A DNA stretch of 64,000 nucleotides from Paenibacillus sp. RC67 (GTDB taxonomy: Bacteria > Bacillota > Bacilli > Paenibacillales > NBRC-103111). Made by a program: the position numbers and the translations under genes. Under the pieces are notes generated by a model that worked only from the letters and a program-made list of their open reading frames with translations, was not told where the DNA came from and made no database searches. The DNA lies in NCBI RefSeq assembly GCF_030020805.1, contig NZ_CP125098.1, forward strand, positions 1,282,001 to 1,346,000, written 5' to 3'. How positions within the stretch are numbered: position 1 is the first letter of the stretch; the number at the start of each line of letters is the position of its first letter. This document shows positions 45,318-53,950 of this stretch, one piece after another.

Positions 45318-46562
45318 ATGAAAAGTTCATTTTGGAACATCATGCTTGGCAGTACTCTTGTGTTCGGCACGCTGGCATTATCCGGCTGCACAGGAGGGTC
45401 TCAACAAGGTAATACGGCATCCCCACCATCAACAGTGGCACCGATACCGACGCCAGCCCCAGACCCGATCCGGGAGTTAGTGGATTCGATGACGATGGAG
45501 GAGAAAATCGGACAAATGGTGCTGTTCGGTGTGGACGGAACGGGGCTGAACGATACAACACGGAAGCATATTGTGAATGATCATGTCGGGGGTTTTATTT
45601 TCTTCGGACCTAATATAAAAGACAGTCATCAAGCCTGGAGCTTGTTCAACTCTATGCAAAAAGAGAACGTGAACGGCAAGCTGCCGCTATTCCTTAGCGT
45701 GGACCAGGAAGGCGGCAGGGTATCGCGGATGCCGAAGGACATCCCGGCATTCCCTACAAGCCAGAGTGTAGGAAAGACGCAAGATCCGGCTTACGCCTAC
45801 AAGGTAGGGAGCGCTCTAGGCCATACTTTGGGGGCATTCGGATTGAATGTTGATTTTGCCCCTGTCCTGGATGTGAACAGCAATCCGAACAATCCGGTCA
45901 TAGGAGACCGGTCCTTCGGCGCCACAGCCGAAACGGTCAGCACTATGGGCATTCAAGAAATGAAGGGAATTCAGTCTAGCGGCATTATTTCTGTTGTAAA
46001 GCATTTTCCGGGACATGGAGACACGTCGGTTGATTCGCATAAGGATCTTCCGGTTGTGCAGCATGATCTCGATCGATTGAGAACCGTGGAGTTCGCGCCT
46101 TTCGCCGAGGCGATCCGTCAAGGAGCCGATGCGGTGATGGTAGCCCATCTGCTCGTTACGAAGCTGGATCCACAGCTCCCGGCTTCGCTCTCCCCCGTCG
46201 TCATTCAGAAATATTTGAGGGGTGAGCTGGGCTTTCAAGGCGTAGTCATCACGGATGACATGACAATGGAGGCTATCGGGAAAACGATGCCGATCGATAA
46301 AGCTGCTGTTCAAGCGATCAAGGCAGGAGCGGATATAGTACTGGTCGGACATGAGCCCGAGAAGGAGCAGGCGGTTCTGAATGCGTTACTCCAAGCTGCG
46401 CGGGAGGGAACTATTACTAAGGAAACGATTGACGCGAGCGTATACCGAATCGCCAAGCTGAAGCGTAAAGCGAAGCTGTCGATGGAAGGTATTGCAGAGC
46501 CTAATATTGCGAGGCTGAGTTCAGATATTAAATCGGCTTTGAGCAGAGAAACGAAAAAATGA
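45318..46562 (+). CDS. nagZ: Beta-N-acetylhexosaminidase, GH3 lipoprotein (NagZ-like)
   Basis: A 414-residue secreted lipoprotein with lipobox LSGC (Cys24), then a Pro/Thr-rich linker and a GH3 TIM barrel (about 50-400). The NagZ loop KHFPGHGDTSVDSHKDLP carries the catalytic Asp/His dyad, and VITDDMTME carries the nucleophile Asp. It removes N-acetylglucosamine from muropeptides during wall recycling; in Bacilli this happens outside the membrane, as the lipobox predicts. GGAGGTGAG precedes the ATG. No muropeptide-recycling partner genes are adjacent. A terminator follows. Confidence 0.9.
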   Translation: MKSSFWNIMLGSTLVFGTLALSGCTGGSQQGNTASPPSTVAPIPTPAPDPIRELVDSMTMEEKIGQMVLFGVDGTGLNDTTRKHIVNDHVGGFIFFGPNIKDSHQAWSLFNSMQKENVNGKLPLFLSVDQEGGRVSRMPKDIPAFPTSQSVGKTQDPAYAYKVGSALGHTLGAFGLNVDFAPVLDVNSNPNNPVIGDRSFGATAETVSTMGIQEMKGIQSSGIISVVKHFPGHGDTSVDSHKDLPVVQHDLDRLRTVEFAPFAEAIRQGADAVMVAHLLVTKLDPQLPASLSPVVIQKYLRGELGFQGVVITDDMTMEAIGKTMPIDKAAVQAIKAGADIVLVGHEPEKEQAVLNALLQAAREGTITKETIDASVYRIAKLKRKAKLSMEGIAEPNIARLSSDIKSALSRETKK

Positions 46563-46576
46563 AGCAGGTGACATTC

Positions 46577-46601
46577 AGGCTGCCGGGAGGCAGTCTTTTT
46601 T
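46577..46601 (+). terminator. Rho-independent terminator of the GH3 gene
   Basis: AGGCTGCC, loop GGGA, GGCAGTCT (one G-U), then six T. Confidence 0.85.
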
Positions 46602-46627
46602 GTAGGTAGGCTGGTGCCCTTACGGTC

Positions 46628-46665
46628 ACAAAAAAAGAGACCCACTGGCAACGGGCCGCGGGTCT
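46628..46665 (-). terminator. Orphan minus-strand terminator
   Basis: AGACCC/GGGTCT stem with inner pairing and an A-run at its left, giving UUUUUUU on a minus-strand transcript. No minus-strand gene is recognised to its right within 1.9 kb, so the transcript it would end is unknown. Confidence 0.55.
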
Positions 46666-46829
46666 TAAGGTTTATATATTAAAAAGGGGGTCATGGATTA
46701 TTATAGCCCACGTACATTAAAGGAAGATGAATGGTATATTTCAGTTGTATTACAAATGATGGTATAAATTTGGCTTGTCAAAATAAACGATTTGAATCAT
46801 GATAATCTGAATAATATTTGGAGGAAACA

Positions 46830-47158
46830 GTGACAGGACAGAAACCGGAGCCATTGCCGAACGGTTGGATTCCAATCACGGATAATATTACTGTGAAGAT
46901 TAATGGAATTTATGTTGTTGATACCGACAAGTTGGACGAGTCTCCGTTTAAGTGTTTGTTGGATGGGGCAGAACGTATGGGCGAAAAGCCATTCTATAGG
47001 ACCTATATTTTTATTTACACAGTCCAATGGAATTTGGAAGATGGGGAAGATCTAGAACTCTCGGTGCTAGTGACTATTTTAAGATGATTGGCTGGGACCT
47101 CGTGAGCAATAGAGGCTATACAAATAATGTATTCCATAAAGAAGATTCAGGAATATGA
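46830..47158 (+). pseudogene. Unrecognised small gene, probably frameshifted
   Basis: TTGGAGG lies 5 bp before GTG 46830, which starts a frame MTGQKPEPLPNGWIPITDNI running to 47087. Around 47000-47030 the better coding frame seems to change: GASDYFKMIGWDLVSNRGY, then TNNVFHKEDSGI to TGA 47156-47158, is protein-like and directly in line. One missing base in a T-rich stretch would join both into about 109 residues. The protein family is not recognised. Confidence 0.4.
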
Positions 47159-47385
47159 GATTCGTATATAATGTTTGCTAGAGATAAGAGTTTAATGGGT
47201 AGTCTAAAGCATGCTAATCCTGATTTACAAATAAATAATATAAATACCCCCTTAATAGTTCCAGCCGACTAGAGGTTAATCATGAATCAAAAATATAGAT
47301 AACAATCGAAAAAATACTCGATTTAATAATTTGCTATGATTGAAACAACATTAGGATGGATTTTACCAGACTGGAGGTTGAAAAA

Positions 47386-47517
47386 ATGGTATTAGCTATT
47401 GATGATTATCAATATAGAGACACCTACTTCATCGTAGGAAATCCAATGGTACCAATCATTTTAATCGCAATATTAGTTGTAATTGGAGTTATTATTTTTA
47501 AACGCAAGAAATATTGA
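47386..47517 (+). CDS. Small single-pass membrane protein (43 residues)
   Basis: GGAGG (47373-47377) is 8 bp upstream of the ATG. The peptide has a polar N terminus (MVLAIDDYQYRDTYFIV), one helix (VPIILIAILVVIGVIIF) and a basic tail KRKKY. The positive-inside rule predicts the tail in the cytoplasm and the acidic N terminus outside. No homologue is recalled. It lies in a 1.1 kb low-density stretch ahead of an AAA ATPase. It could be a small regulatory, toxin-like or stress membrane peptide; function unknown. Confidence 0.6.
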   Translation: MVLAIDDYQYRDTYFIVGNPMVPIILIAILVVIGVIIFKRKKY

Positions 47518-47734
47518 AACATAGACAATGCGATAAATATCGAGCCTGAAATTAAAGGATTCTTATCTTCTCCTTATTCACAGTGAGATTGCCTATCGGC
47601 AGCTCTTTTTCAATATTGAAATAGGAACTTATGTTTGCTATTATGGATATTACTTACAATCAATTGGGAGTAAAAAAGATTATGGTTAGATAGCGTGAAA
47701 AGCTAGCATAACTAACCCGATAGTAGTGGAGCTG

Positions 47735-48514
47735 ATGAAGCAGATGAAGATGCACTCTCGCGATCCCTATCTGAGGCAGATCGAATTGATGCGCGAACAC
47801 ATTCCTTCTTTTCAACAATACCCGTTCAATCTGGGTTCTATTAAGAGTTTACATGCATTGTCCTTCCATCCCAAGGTTACCTATATTGTAGGAGAGAACG
47901 GGATGGGAAAATCGACGTTAATGGAATCTATTGCCGTTGCATGGGGATTTAATCCCGAGGGAGGCACGAAGAACTTCTCATTTTCGACGCAAGCCACCCA
48001 CTCCAATCTGCATGAGTACATTCGGTTGGTAAGCGGCGGGCGCAAGCCTCGGGATGGATTCTTTTTCCGGGCAGAGAGCTATTATAATCTGGCGTCACAT
48101 ATGGAAGAGCTGGATAGCGAGTTTTCCTTCGGCCCGCCTATCAAGGATTCCTATGGTGGAAAGTCGCTGCATGAGCAGTCTCACGGAGAATCGTTTTTTG
48201 CCGCATTCCTTCATCGATTTGGAGGGCAGGGCTTGTATATACTGGATGAGCCCGAAGCTGCTCTGTCCCCATTCCGGCAGATGGCGATGCTGTCGCGCAT
48301 TCATGAGCTTGTCCAACAAAACTCCCAGTTTATTATCTCAACGCACTCCCCTATCCTGATGGCGTATCCTGACTCGACCATCTACTATTTGACGCCGGAG
48401 GGGATAGAGAACAGGCGGTTGGAGGAGACGGATCATTTCATCATCATGAAGCAGTTCCTTAACAATAAGGAGCGTATGATCGACGAGCTGTTTGACAGCC
48501 GCGATGAAGAATAA
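47735..48514 (+). CDS. AAA/ABC-type predicted ATPase
   Basis: A 259-residue single-domain ATPase of the SMC/ABC-like AAA_21 group. Walker A is GENGMGKST (about residue 57), the signature-like loop is SHGESF, Walker B is LYILDEPEAALSP, and the switch His is in STHSPIL. It lacks membrane segments. Stand-alone members are found in phage-defence, repair and housekeeping settings; no nuclease or TOPRIM partner gene is adjacent. The start is uncertain: a GTG at 47726 and ATGs at 47735 and 47744 are in frame, with TGGAG just upstream. Confidence 0.82.
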   Translation: MKQMKMHSRDPYLRQIELMREHIPSFQQYPFNLGSIKSLHALSFHPKVTYIVGENGMGKSTLMESIAVAWGFNPEGGTKNFSFSTQATHSNLHEYIRLVSGGRKPRDGFFFRAESYYNLASHMEELDSEFSFGPPIKDSYGGKSLHEQSHGESFFAAFLHRFGGQGLYILDEPEAALSPFRQMAMLSRIHELVQQNSQFIISTHSPILMAYPDSTIYYLTPEGIENRRLEETDHFIIMKQFLNNKERMIDELFDSRDEE

Positions 48515-48535
48515 CCCTCTACTATGTTTATAAGT

Positions 48536-48565
48536 AAAAGGCGCTCGGTATTTACCGCCGCGCCT
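48536..48565 (-). terminator. Terminator of the minus-strand small gene
   Basis: AGGCGC..GGTA with TACCG..GCGCCT; A-rich DNA at the left gives UUUUAC on the minus strand. It lies 15 bp after the stop of the 48580 gene and could also stop the ATPase transcript. Confidence 0.65.
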
Positions 48566-48579
48566 GAAGCAAAGCTTTA

Positions 48580-48891
48580 TTAATCGTATTTCTCATCATC
48601 AATCCTACTCTTATTTTCCACAATAAGTTCGGCTTCCGTTTCAAAGTTTAAGTACAGCGGTACCGGAAGCCGGTCCGTAATTTCTTGAATGAAGGGCTGC
48701 TCCAACAATTCATCCAGAGTTTGAGGTCGCGGTTCTAATTCATTTACCCATTCACGCACAGCATCAATGAACTTATAGAAAGAGGCTTCGAATGCATTTG
48801 CCGTATCTTCCGCCTCATCGTGGTCCGAGCGTGACATGGATTTCCAATGATCTAAAGCCGTGTCCAGCGCCTTGGTAACTTTCTCATTCAT
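48580..48891 (-). CDS. Conserved-looking hypothetical protein
   Basis: A 103-residue acidic, mostly helical protein (EKVTKALDTALDHWKSMS, then DAVREWVNELEPRPQTLDEL). No domain is recognised. GGGGGAT precedes the ATG on the minus strand, and a terminator follows, so it is a complete transcription unit. There is no signal or membrane segment. Convergent with the ATPase gene. Confidence 0.6.
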   Translation of the reverse strand: MNEKVTKALDTALDHWKSMSRSDHDEAEDTANAFEASFYKFIDAVREWVNELEPRPQTLDELLEQPFIQEITDRLPVPLYLNFETEAELIVENKSRIDDEKYD

Positions 48892-49015
48892 CCTAGATCC
48901 CCCTAATCCATCGTTTGTTTCCTATATCCTATTATACTAGTGTTTCACAACAGAATCTCTCTATCTGTTACAGAAATGATTTTTGTTAGAAAAGGAAAGA
49001 AATGAGGTGTCGACA

Positions 49016-49582
49016 TTGCTGGCGAAGGATGACCGAATATCGATCCGTTTAATGAAGGATACCCATGAAGATTATTCAAGTCTTCTGAAATGGCTCAATG
49101 ACGAGCAGGTGCTCCGTTATATCGAAGGACCTGGAACCCAGTATACCCTCGAGCAAATAATGGATAAATACGGGCCTCGGGCAAGAGGTGAGCACTACGT
49201 AACCCCATGTATCATCGAGCTTGATCATGCTCTTATAGGTTTTTTACAGTTCTATCCGTTGCAACAGGAGGAGATCGAAGCTTATGAGGCCAAGGCGGAT
49301 AAACCCCAGTACGGTATGGATATTTTTATCGGAGAGAGCGATTATTGGAATCAAGGGATCGGGACAGCGGCCTTGCGGCTGGCTATTCATCATTTGCTCG
49401 ACGAGAAGGGTGTGGAGGACATTTACATAGACCCTCAAACCTGGAATACAAGAGCTATCAGAAGCTACGAGAAATGTGGATTTGAAAAGGTCAAAGTATT
49501 GTACGCACGCGAGTTGTTCGATGGAGAGTATAAAGACAACCAGATCATGCGGCTATCTTCGAAACCCTTAACTAACGTGTAG
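49016..49582 (+). CDS. GNAT acetyltransferase, AAC(6')/RimJ-like
   Basis: A 188-residue acetyltransferase. It shows IRLMKDTHEDYSSLLKWLND at the N terminus and the acetyl-CoA loop SDYWNQGIGTAALRLAIHHL (Q/R-x-x-G-x-G/A) in the middle. The C terminus TWNTRAIRSYEKCGFEKVK is characteristic of AAC(6')-Ib/Ie-like enzymes and kin. The substrate may be an aminoglycoside amine or another amine. TTG 49016, with GAGGTG upstream, was preferred over a TTG at 48983. It is followed 12 bp later by an APH-like kinase gene, a probable operon. Confidence 0.78.
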   Translation: MLAKDDRISIRLMKDTHEDYSSLLKWLNDEQVLRYIEGPGTQYTLEQIMDKYGPRARGEHYVTPCIIELDHALIGFLQFYPLQQEEIEAYEAKADKPQYGMDIFIGESDYWNQGIGTAALRLAIHHLLDEKGVEDIYIDPQTWNTRAIRSYEKCGFEKVKVLYARELFDGEYKDNQIMRLSSKPLTNV

Positions 49583-49594
49583 AGGGAGGAGGCC

Positions 49595-50518
49595 ATGGAT
49601 ATCCGAGAGCTTCTAAGAAGGGATTACGCTATTGATGCGCTTGTAGAAGTATACCCGATGGGGAGAAACGACTGTTATTTGGTCATTACGGAATCGCAAC
49701 AATTTGTATGTAAAAAGGTTGGCAGGTTCGACTTCGTACAAATCTACAATAAAGTTCAACGAGTACTGGATGCAGACTGCTTGAGGCAGGCAAAACTTAT
49801 TCCAACCGTTAATGGAGACTTGCTGTCATCGAACGCTTGGTGTCTCCTGGAATATATACCTGGAGATGCACCGGAGCATTACGATGATGAACAGTTCACC
49901 TCCACAGTCATCTATATACACGAGTACAATCGATGCTTGACTAAAGTACCGTTTCAACCGGAAGAGATCCAGACGCTCAACAGCTGGGACCGGGTAAAAT
50001 CTGTTCAATGGATGAGTAGGCATCTGGAATCTATCATAGAACAATGCCAGTTTGATTCTGCGGCGCAAGCGCTTATAAGAAATGCAGGGAAGCTGTTATC
50101 CGAGTATTTGGATTTCTTCCATTTGACACCCAAGCAGCTTATTCACGCGGATTTGGGACCTGGAAATGTTATATTTTACGAGAATCAAATCGTGTCTATC
50201 ATTGATTTTACCCCTGAGTATGAGAATGAGTTGTATTCTTTATCCCAGTTTCTGTACTGGACCTGTTTGTATCATGTTCGACAATCGAGCTCGGTGAAAA
50301 GAATTAACGAGGCACTTGCTTTGTATGCAGCGTCGAGTGAACAAGCCAAGCCGTACGATCCAGACGATTTGTTTGCGTATCTTCTAAAGTCGGCTCTATT
50401 CAGAGCTTTGGGCCTGGCACAGGCCATGTTGGATGCCAAATCTTTTGAGATGAAAAAAATGAAGGGAAGACTAGTTGCGCTTGAGACCCTTCTAGATATC
50501 AAAAAAAATATAACTTAG
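49595..50518 (+). CDS. APH-fold phosphotransferase
   Basis: A 307-residue kinase. Catalytic segment HADLGPGN has Asp186 and Asn191, and metal Asp204 lies in SIIDFTPEYE. The N lobe strand with VCKKVGRF supplies the ATP-binding Lys. It resembles homoserine-kinase-type and spore-coat kinase-type members more than classical APH(3'). GGGAGGAGGCC precedes the ATG. It lies 12 bp behind a GNAT gene, an acetylation/phosphorylation pair that recalls bifunctional resistance loci, by analogy only. Confidence 0.8.
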   Translation: MDIRELLRRDYAIDALVEVYPMGRNDCYLVITESQQFVCKKVGRFDFVQIYNKVQRVLDADCLRQAKLIPTVNGDLLSSNAWCLLEYIPGDAPEHYDDEQFTSTVIYIHEYNRCLTKVPFQPEEIQTLNSWDRVKSVQWMSRHLESIIEQCQFDSAAQALIRNAGKLLSEYLDFFHLTPKQLIHADLGPGNVIFYENQIVSIIDFTPEYENELYSLSQFLYWTCLYHVRQSSSVKRINEALALYAASSEQAKPYDPDDLFAYLLKSALFRALGLAQAMLDAKSFEMKKMKGRLVALETLLDIKKNIT

Positions 50519-50793
50519 CCCAAATGAGCGTGAGGAGAATGTTTTGTAATGGACTTACGTTTCAGCTTGTTGCAGGTTAAATCTACCCATATAATGAAGC
50601 TAATCCTTCAAATGAGGTGAAGTGGATGCATATCCGTACGATTCGAGGTATTTAGTTATCGGGCTGGGTCAAAAACGCGTGCCAGCTATCAAGGGAGAGG
50701 TCTGTCCTTTTGATCGTATACCTAACTAAAACTTGAATAATGTCGGGCAATTCCGCAAATGAACTTATTCTCATTTTGAAAGGTGGAAGCAAC

Positions 50794-51543
50794 ATGAATG
50801 TATTTGATTATAAAAAATTTTACGAAAAGGTTGGAGCTATAAACGGATGGGATTTCAGTCGAGTTAAGTCCCAATCTGAAGGAGATAAATGGGAGTTTTA
50901 TCATGAGGTTACACAAAGATGCAAGCCATCGGATTTACTGCTCGATATAGGAACAGGTGGAGGAGAAGCGCTTTTAACCATCCTGGATGCTGCTCACCTG
51001 TTAGTCGGAATTGATATCTCGGATAGCATGATTCGCACAGCGAATAGCCGACTGCACCATGCTAAGGGGAAGAATGTACGTTTTTTACAAATGGATGCGG
51101 TCAATCTATCTTTCCCGGACTCATTTTTCAATGTGATTTCTTGTCGTCACTCGGAATTTGCTGCTTACGAGGTGGCAAGAGTATTGGCTGAAGATGGCGT
51201 GTTTTTGACTCAACAGGTCGCTGAGGGCGATAAGCTTAACTTGAAGCAGGCGTTCCAGCGTGGGCAAGGCCATGGTGTAGTGGACGGGATGCTGAAGCAC
51301 CAATATATGCATGATCTGCAGGAGGCGGGGTTTACAGATATCCAATCCTTTGACTATGACGTAACCGAGTATTACCAGAGTTATGAAGATCTTGTATTCA
51401 CGTTGAAGTATACTCCAATTATTCCTAATTTCGGTCAAGAGGAACATGACTTTGAACGGCTTCAAGCTTTTATACAGGAAAACGGCACCGTCAAAGGAAT
51501 CAGGACGAATTCCAAACGTTTTATGATCATAGCAAGAAAATAA
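50794..51543 (+). CDS. Class I SAM-dependent methyltransferase
   Basis: A 249-residue Rossmann methyltransferase. Motif I is LLDIGTGGGEALL, the acidic Asp of motif II is in LVGIDISDSMI, and QMDAVNLSFPDSFFN covers motif III/IV. FCRH-type residues near CRHSEFAAYEVARVL suggest the UbiE-like group. The start was set at 50794 by GGTGGAAG. The acceptor molecule is unknown. The 275 bp before it holds only a nine-codon ORF (50627-50656) with a ribosome site and no recognisable gene. Confidence 0.85.
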   Translation: MNVFDYKKFYEKVGAINGWDFSRVKSQSEGDKWEFYHEVTQRCKPSDLLLDIGTGGGEALLTILDAAHLLVGIDISDSMIRTANSRLHHAKGKNVRFLQMDAVNLSFPDSFFNVISCRHSEFAAYEVARVLAEDGVFLTQQVAEGDKLNLKQAFQRGQGHGVVDGMLKHQYMHDLQEAGFTDIQSFDYDVTEYYQSYEDLVFTLKYTPIIPNFGQEEHDFERLQAFIQENGTVKGIRTNSKRFMIIARK

Positions 51544-51565
51544 TGATGAATGAGGTTACCTGACG

Positions 51566-52006
51566 ATGTCTACGATGAGAGAAATGCAGATTCAAGATTA
51601 TGAACAAATGATGGCTTTGTGGCAGGATATTGACGGGTTGGTTCTGAGCGAAGCCGACTCCAAGGACAATATAGAAGCCTATTTACTTAGAAACCCTGGG
51701 CTTAGCTACGTATATGAGGATAACGATAAGGTTGTAGGAACGATCCTATGCGGACACGACGGAAGAAGAGGATTCATCTACCACTTAGCGGTGAGTCCTA
51801 ACTATCGGAAGCAGAAGATCGGCCATCAGTTAGTAGATATGAGTTTGAGCAAGCTGCAAGCACAGGGGATTGATAAGTGCCACATTTTCGTTCTTGAGAA
51901 CAATGAGATTGGAAATCATTTTTGGACAGCTAGAGGCTGGGAAAAGAGAAGCGGGTTTTATGTCTATACGATAAATACCGGCCAAGAAGCAGCAATTGGC
52001 GAATAA
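51566..52006 (+). CDS. GNAT acetyltransferase (YpeA-like)
   Basis: A 146-residue single GNAT domain. Strand four is RGFIYHLAVSPNYRKQKIG, with the Q/R-x-x-G-x-G/A loop in slightly divergent form (RKQKIGH). The C terminus is HFWTARGWEKRSGFYVY. It looks most like the YpeA group of uncharacterised acetyltransferases. It is 22 bp after the methyltransferase and 22 bp before a HAD gene, so the three may form one operon. Confidence 0.8.
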   Translation: MSTMREMQIQDYEQMMALWQDIDGLVLSEADSKDNIEAYLLRNPGLSYVYEDNDKVVGTILCGHDGRRGFIYHLAVSPNYRKQKIGHQLVDMSLSKLQAQGIDKCHIFVLENNEIGNHFWTARGWEKRSGFYVYTINTGQEAAIGE

Positions 52007-52027
52007 TCGTTCCTGAGGTGAGCAAGG

Positions 52028-52699
52028 ATGATCTTTTTCGATTTGGATGGAACATTGCTGGATTTTAAAGCAGCGGAGCTTTTGGGAGTCCAAGCGTTTC
52101 AGGAGCATTACAGCACTAGGTATGATTGGGGTTGCAGTCAGGATGATTTTTACGATGTGTGGTGTCGTATTGGGAACAAGCATTACTCGCGGTTTCTGAC
52201 CGGTGAGCTAACCTTCAAGCAGCAGCAGGTGGAAAGAATGAAAGAGCTGTTGCCTTAAGAAATTAGTGACGAGGAAGCGGCAACCTTTTTCCAGACGTAT
52301 ATCCACTATTTCGAAATGCATTGGCAGCCGTATGAGGATGTAGTTCCGTGTCTTCAAAATCTCTCAGGTCGCCGATTAGGGGTCATTACGAATGGGGATG
52401 CCAAGCAGCAAAGACTCAAGCTGGAACGGATGGGACTGACAGATTATTTTGATATTGTGATCGCCTCGGGAGACATAGGATATTCGAAACCCAACGAAGC
52501 CATATTCCACAGTGCTTGTGAACATGCAGGAACTATCTTAAGTGAAGTGATTTATGTAGGTGACGATGTGCACACTGATATCGTTCCATGTGAAGCCCTT
52601 GGTATCAAGGGAATTTGGCTGAATAGGCGGGATGAAGTCCCTGCTGCTCCTGTGAAGCATACGATAACGACGCTGAAAGAGTTGTTCGAATATTTGTAG
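52028..52699 (+). pseudogene. HAD-family phosphatase gene with in-frame ochre stop
   Basis: A 224-codon frame broken only by TAA at 52256-52258. Before it: FFDLDGTLLDF (HAD motif I). After it, in the same frame: EISDEEAATFF, VITNGD (motif II), SKPNEAIF (motif III Lys) and YVGDDVHTDI (motif IV). The cap domain spans the stop. All catalytic motifs survive, so the lesion looks recent. The intact type (HAD-IA, YjjG/YfnB-like) dephosphorylates nucleotides or sugar phosphates. A restart at the ATG 52316 would lack the nucleophile Asp. Confidence 0.82.
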
Positions 52700-52783
52700 T
52701 GAAATTCACCTGATCGACCCGGCTGGTGTTTGCTGGCATATAGCTGAAGCATCTATACGATCCTAATAAAGCGAGGGCTTAAC

Positions 52784-53950
52784 ATGCTTTCTATCGTCAA
52801 AGGACCTTATTTGCAGTGGCCTACCGAGCACTCTATGACCATCATGTGGGAGACATCAGATCTGGCCTCATCCAGTGTGGACATATTCTTGGCACATCGG
52901 ATACATAGCGGACATCAGGGGAATTACAAGAAACCGGAAAAGCGATTGCATTCCGTGGCTAATGAAGAAGCTGCACTCATTCATGGAATTACCGTAGAGG
53001 AACTGGAACCAGGCACCCTTTACTTCTACAAGGTTTACTCCAAGAACGAACAAGGAGAAATAGAAGCAGGTCCTTATCCGTTAAAGACGGCAGTCCCAAG
53101 AGGAGTTCCTTTTTCCTTCACAGTGACGAGCGAAACAGGAGGATATAGCGGATTTGATCAATCCGAGGGTCAAATCAATAAGCGAATATTTGAGCAGATG
53201 AAAAGATATCGGCCCGATATCGCCTTGTTTGTAGGTGACGTTGTTAATGATGGCAAACAGTACGAGGATTGGGAAACGTATTTTTTTGGTCCGGGCAAGG
53301 AAATGCTGTTGGATACGCCGTTCTATAGCTGCCTTGGGAATCACGAAAATTACGGGTCATGGTACTATGATTTCTTCGCTTTTGCGCCTCCCCAAAACTA
53401 CTATTCGTTCGATTATGGAGATGTTCATTTCATTTGTCTGGACAGCACCGATTTCATCAAACGGGACAGCTACCCGAATACGGCAGGGGAATTGAGTACG
53501 GGGAACGAGCAGTACGATTTTTTAGTCCAAGATTTGCAGGCAGCCTCTGCGAAATGGAAGGTCGTATTCTTCCACTATCCACCGTATGTTTCAGGTGGCT
53601 ATCAGGTAGAGGATATGCGTCTGCTGTGCCCAGTGATGGAACAGTACGGGGTGGATGTTGTATTTAATTCTCACACCATTGTATATGAAAGAAGCCATCC
53701 GCTGCGTGAAGGTAAAGTAGATATGGATAACGGCATCATTTATATCGTGGCTGGGGGTGCAGGCGCTATGCCTAATTGGCTGCTGCCGAAGAGAGAATGG
53801 CATACGTCGCAGTCATTGGCTGTGCCTCATTTTGTGCAGGTTGTTATAACGGCAGACGATATGGAGATAAGGGCCATTGATGAAGAGGGTAGATTGTTTG
53901 ACCGGTTTCTCCTGTGGAAAGATCAGGACGGGAAGAGACGCATGTTCTAG
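52784..53950 (+). CDS. Purple-acid-phosphatase-like metallophosphoesterase
   Basis: A 388-residue two-domain protein. An N-terminal fibronectin-like PAP domain (about 1-105, KGPYLQWPTEHSMTIMWE) is followed by a calcineurin-type domain: GDVVND, GNHENYG, FFHYPPYVSGG. The usual last motif GHxHxYER is NSHTIVYER, so its second His is Ile, and the first DxxD-type motif is not obvious (TSETGGYSG). No signal peptide, unlike most PAPs. Either the metal site is altered or this branch uses other residues; similar variants may exist in Paenibacillus. Single gene. Confidence 0.8.
   Translation: MLSIVKGPYLQWPTEHSMTIMWETSDLASSSVDIFLAHRIHSGHQGNYKKPEKRLHSVANEEAALIHGITVEELEPGTLYFYKVYSKNEQGEIEAGPYPLKTAVPRGVPFSFTVTSETGGYSGFDQSEGQINKRIFEQMKRYRPDIALFVGDVVNDGKQYEDWETYFFGPGKEMLLDTPFYSCLGNHENYGSWYYDFFAFAPPQNYYSFDYGDVHFICLDSTDFIKRDSYPNTAGELSTGNEQYDFLVQDLQAASAKWKVVFFHYPPYVSGGYQVEDMRLLCPVMEQYGVDVVFNSHTIVYERSHPLREGKVDMDNGIIYIVAGGAGAMPNWLLPKREWHTSQSLAVPHFVQVVITADDMEIRAIDEEGRLFDRFLLWKDQDGKRRMF

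Noticed and set aside
47735-48891. Anti-phage defence system around the AAA ATPase
   Set aside because: No nuclease, TOPRIM, methylase or known effector gene is adjacent; the neighbouring minus-strand gene is a convergent unknown.
50627-50656. Nine-codon ORF (MHIRTIRGI) before the methyltransferase
   Set aside because: It has a ribosome site but is too short to assign; possibly the stub of a GNAT gene, with no further support.
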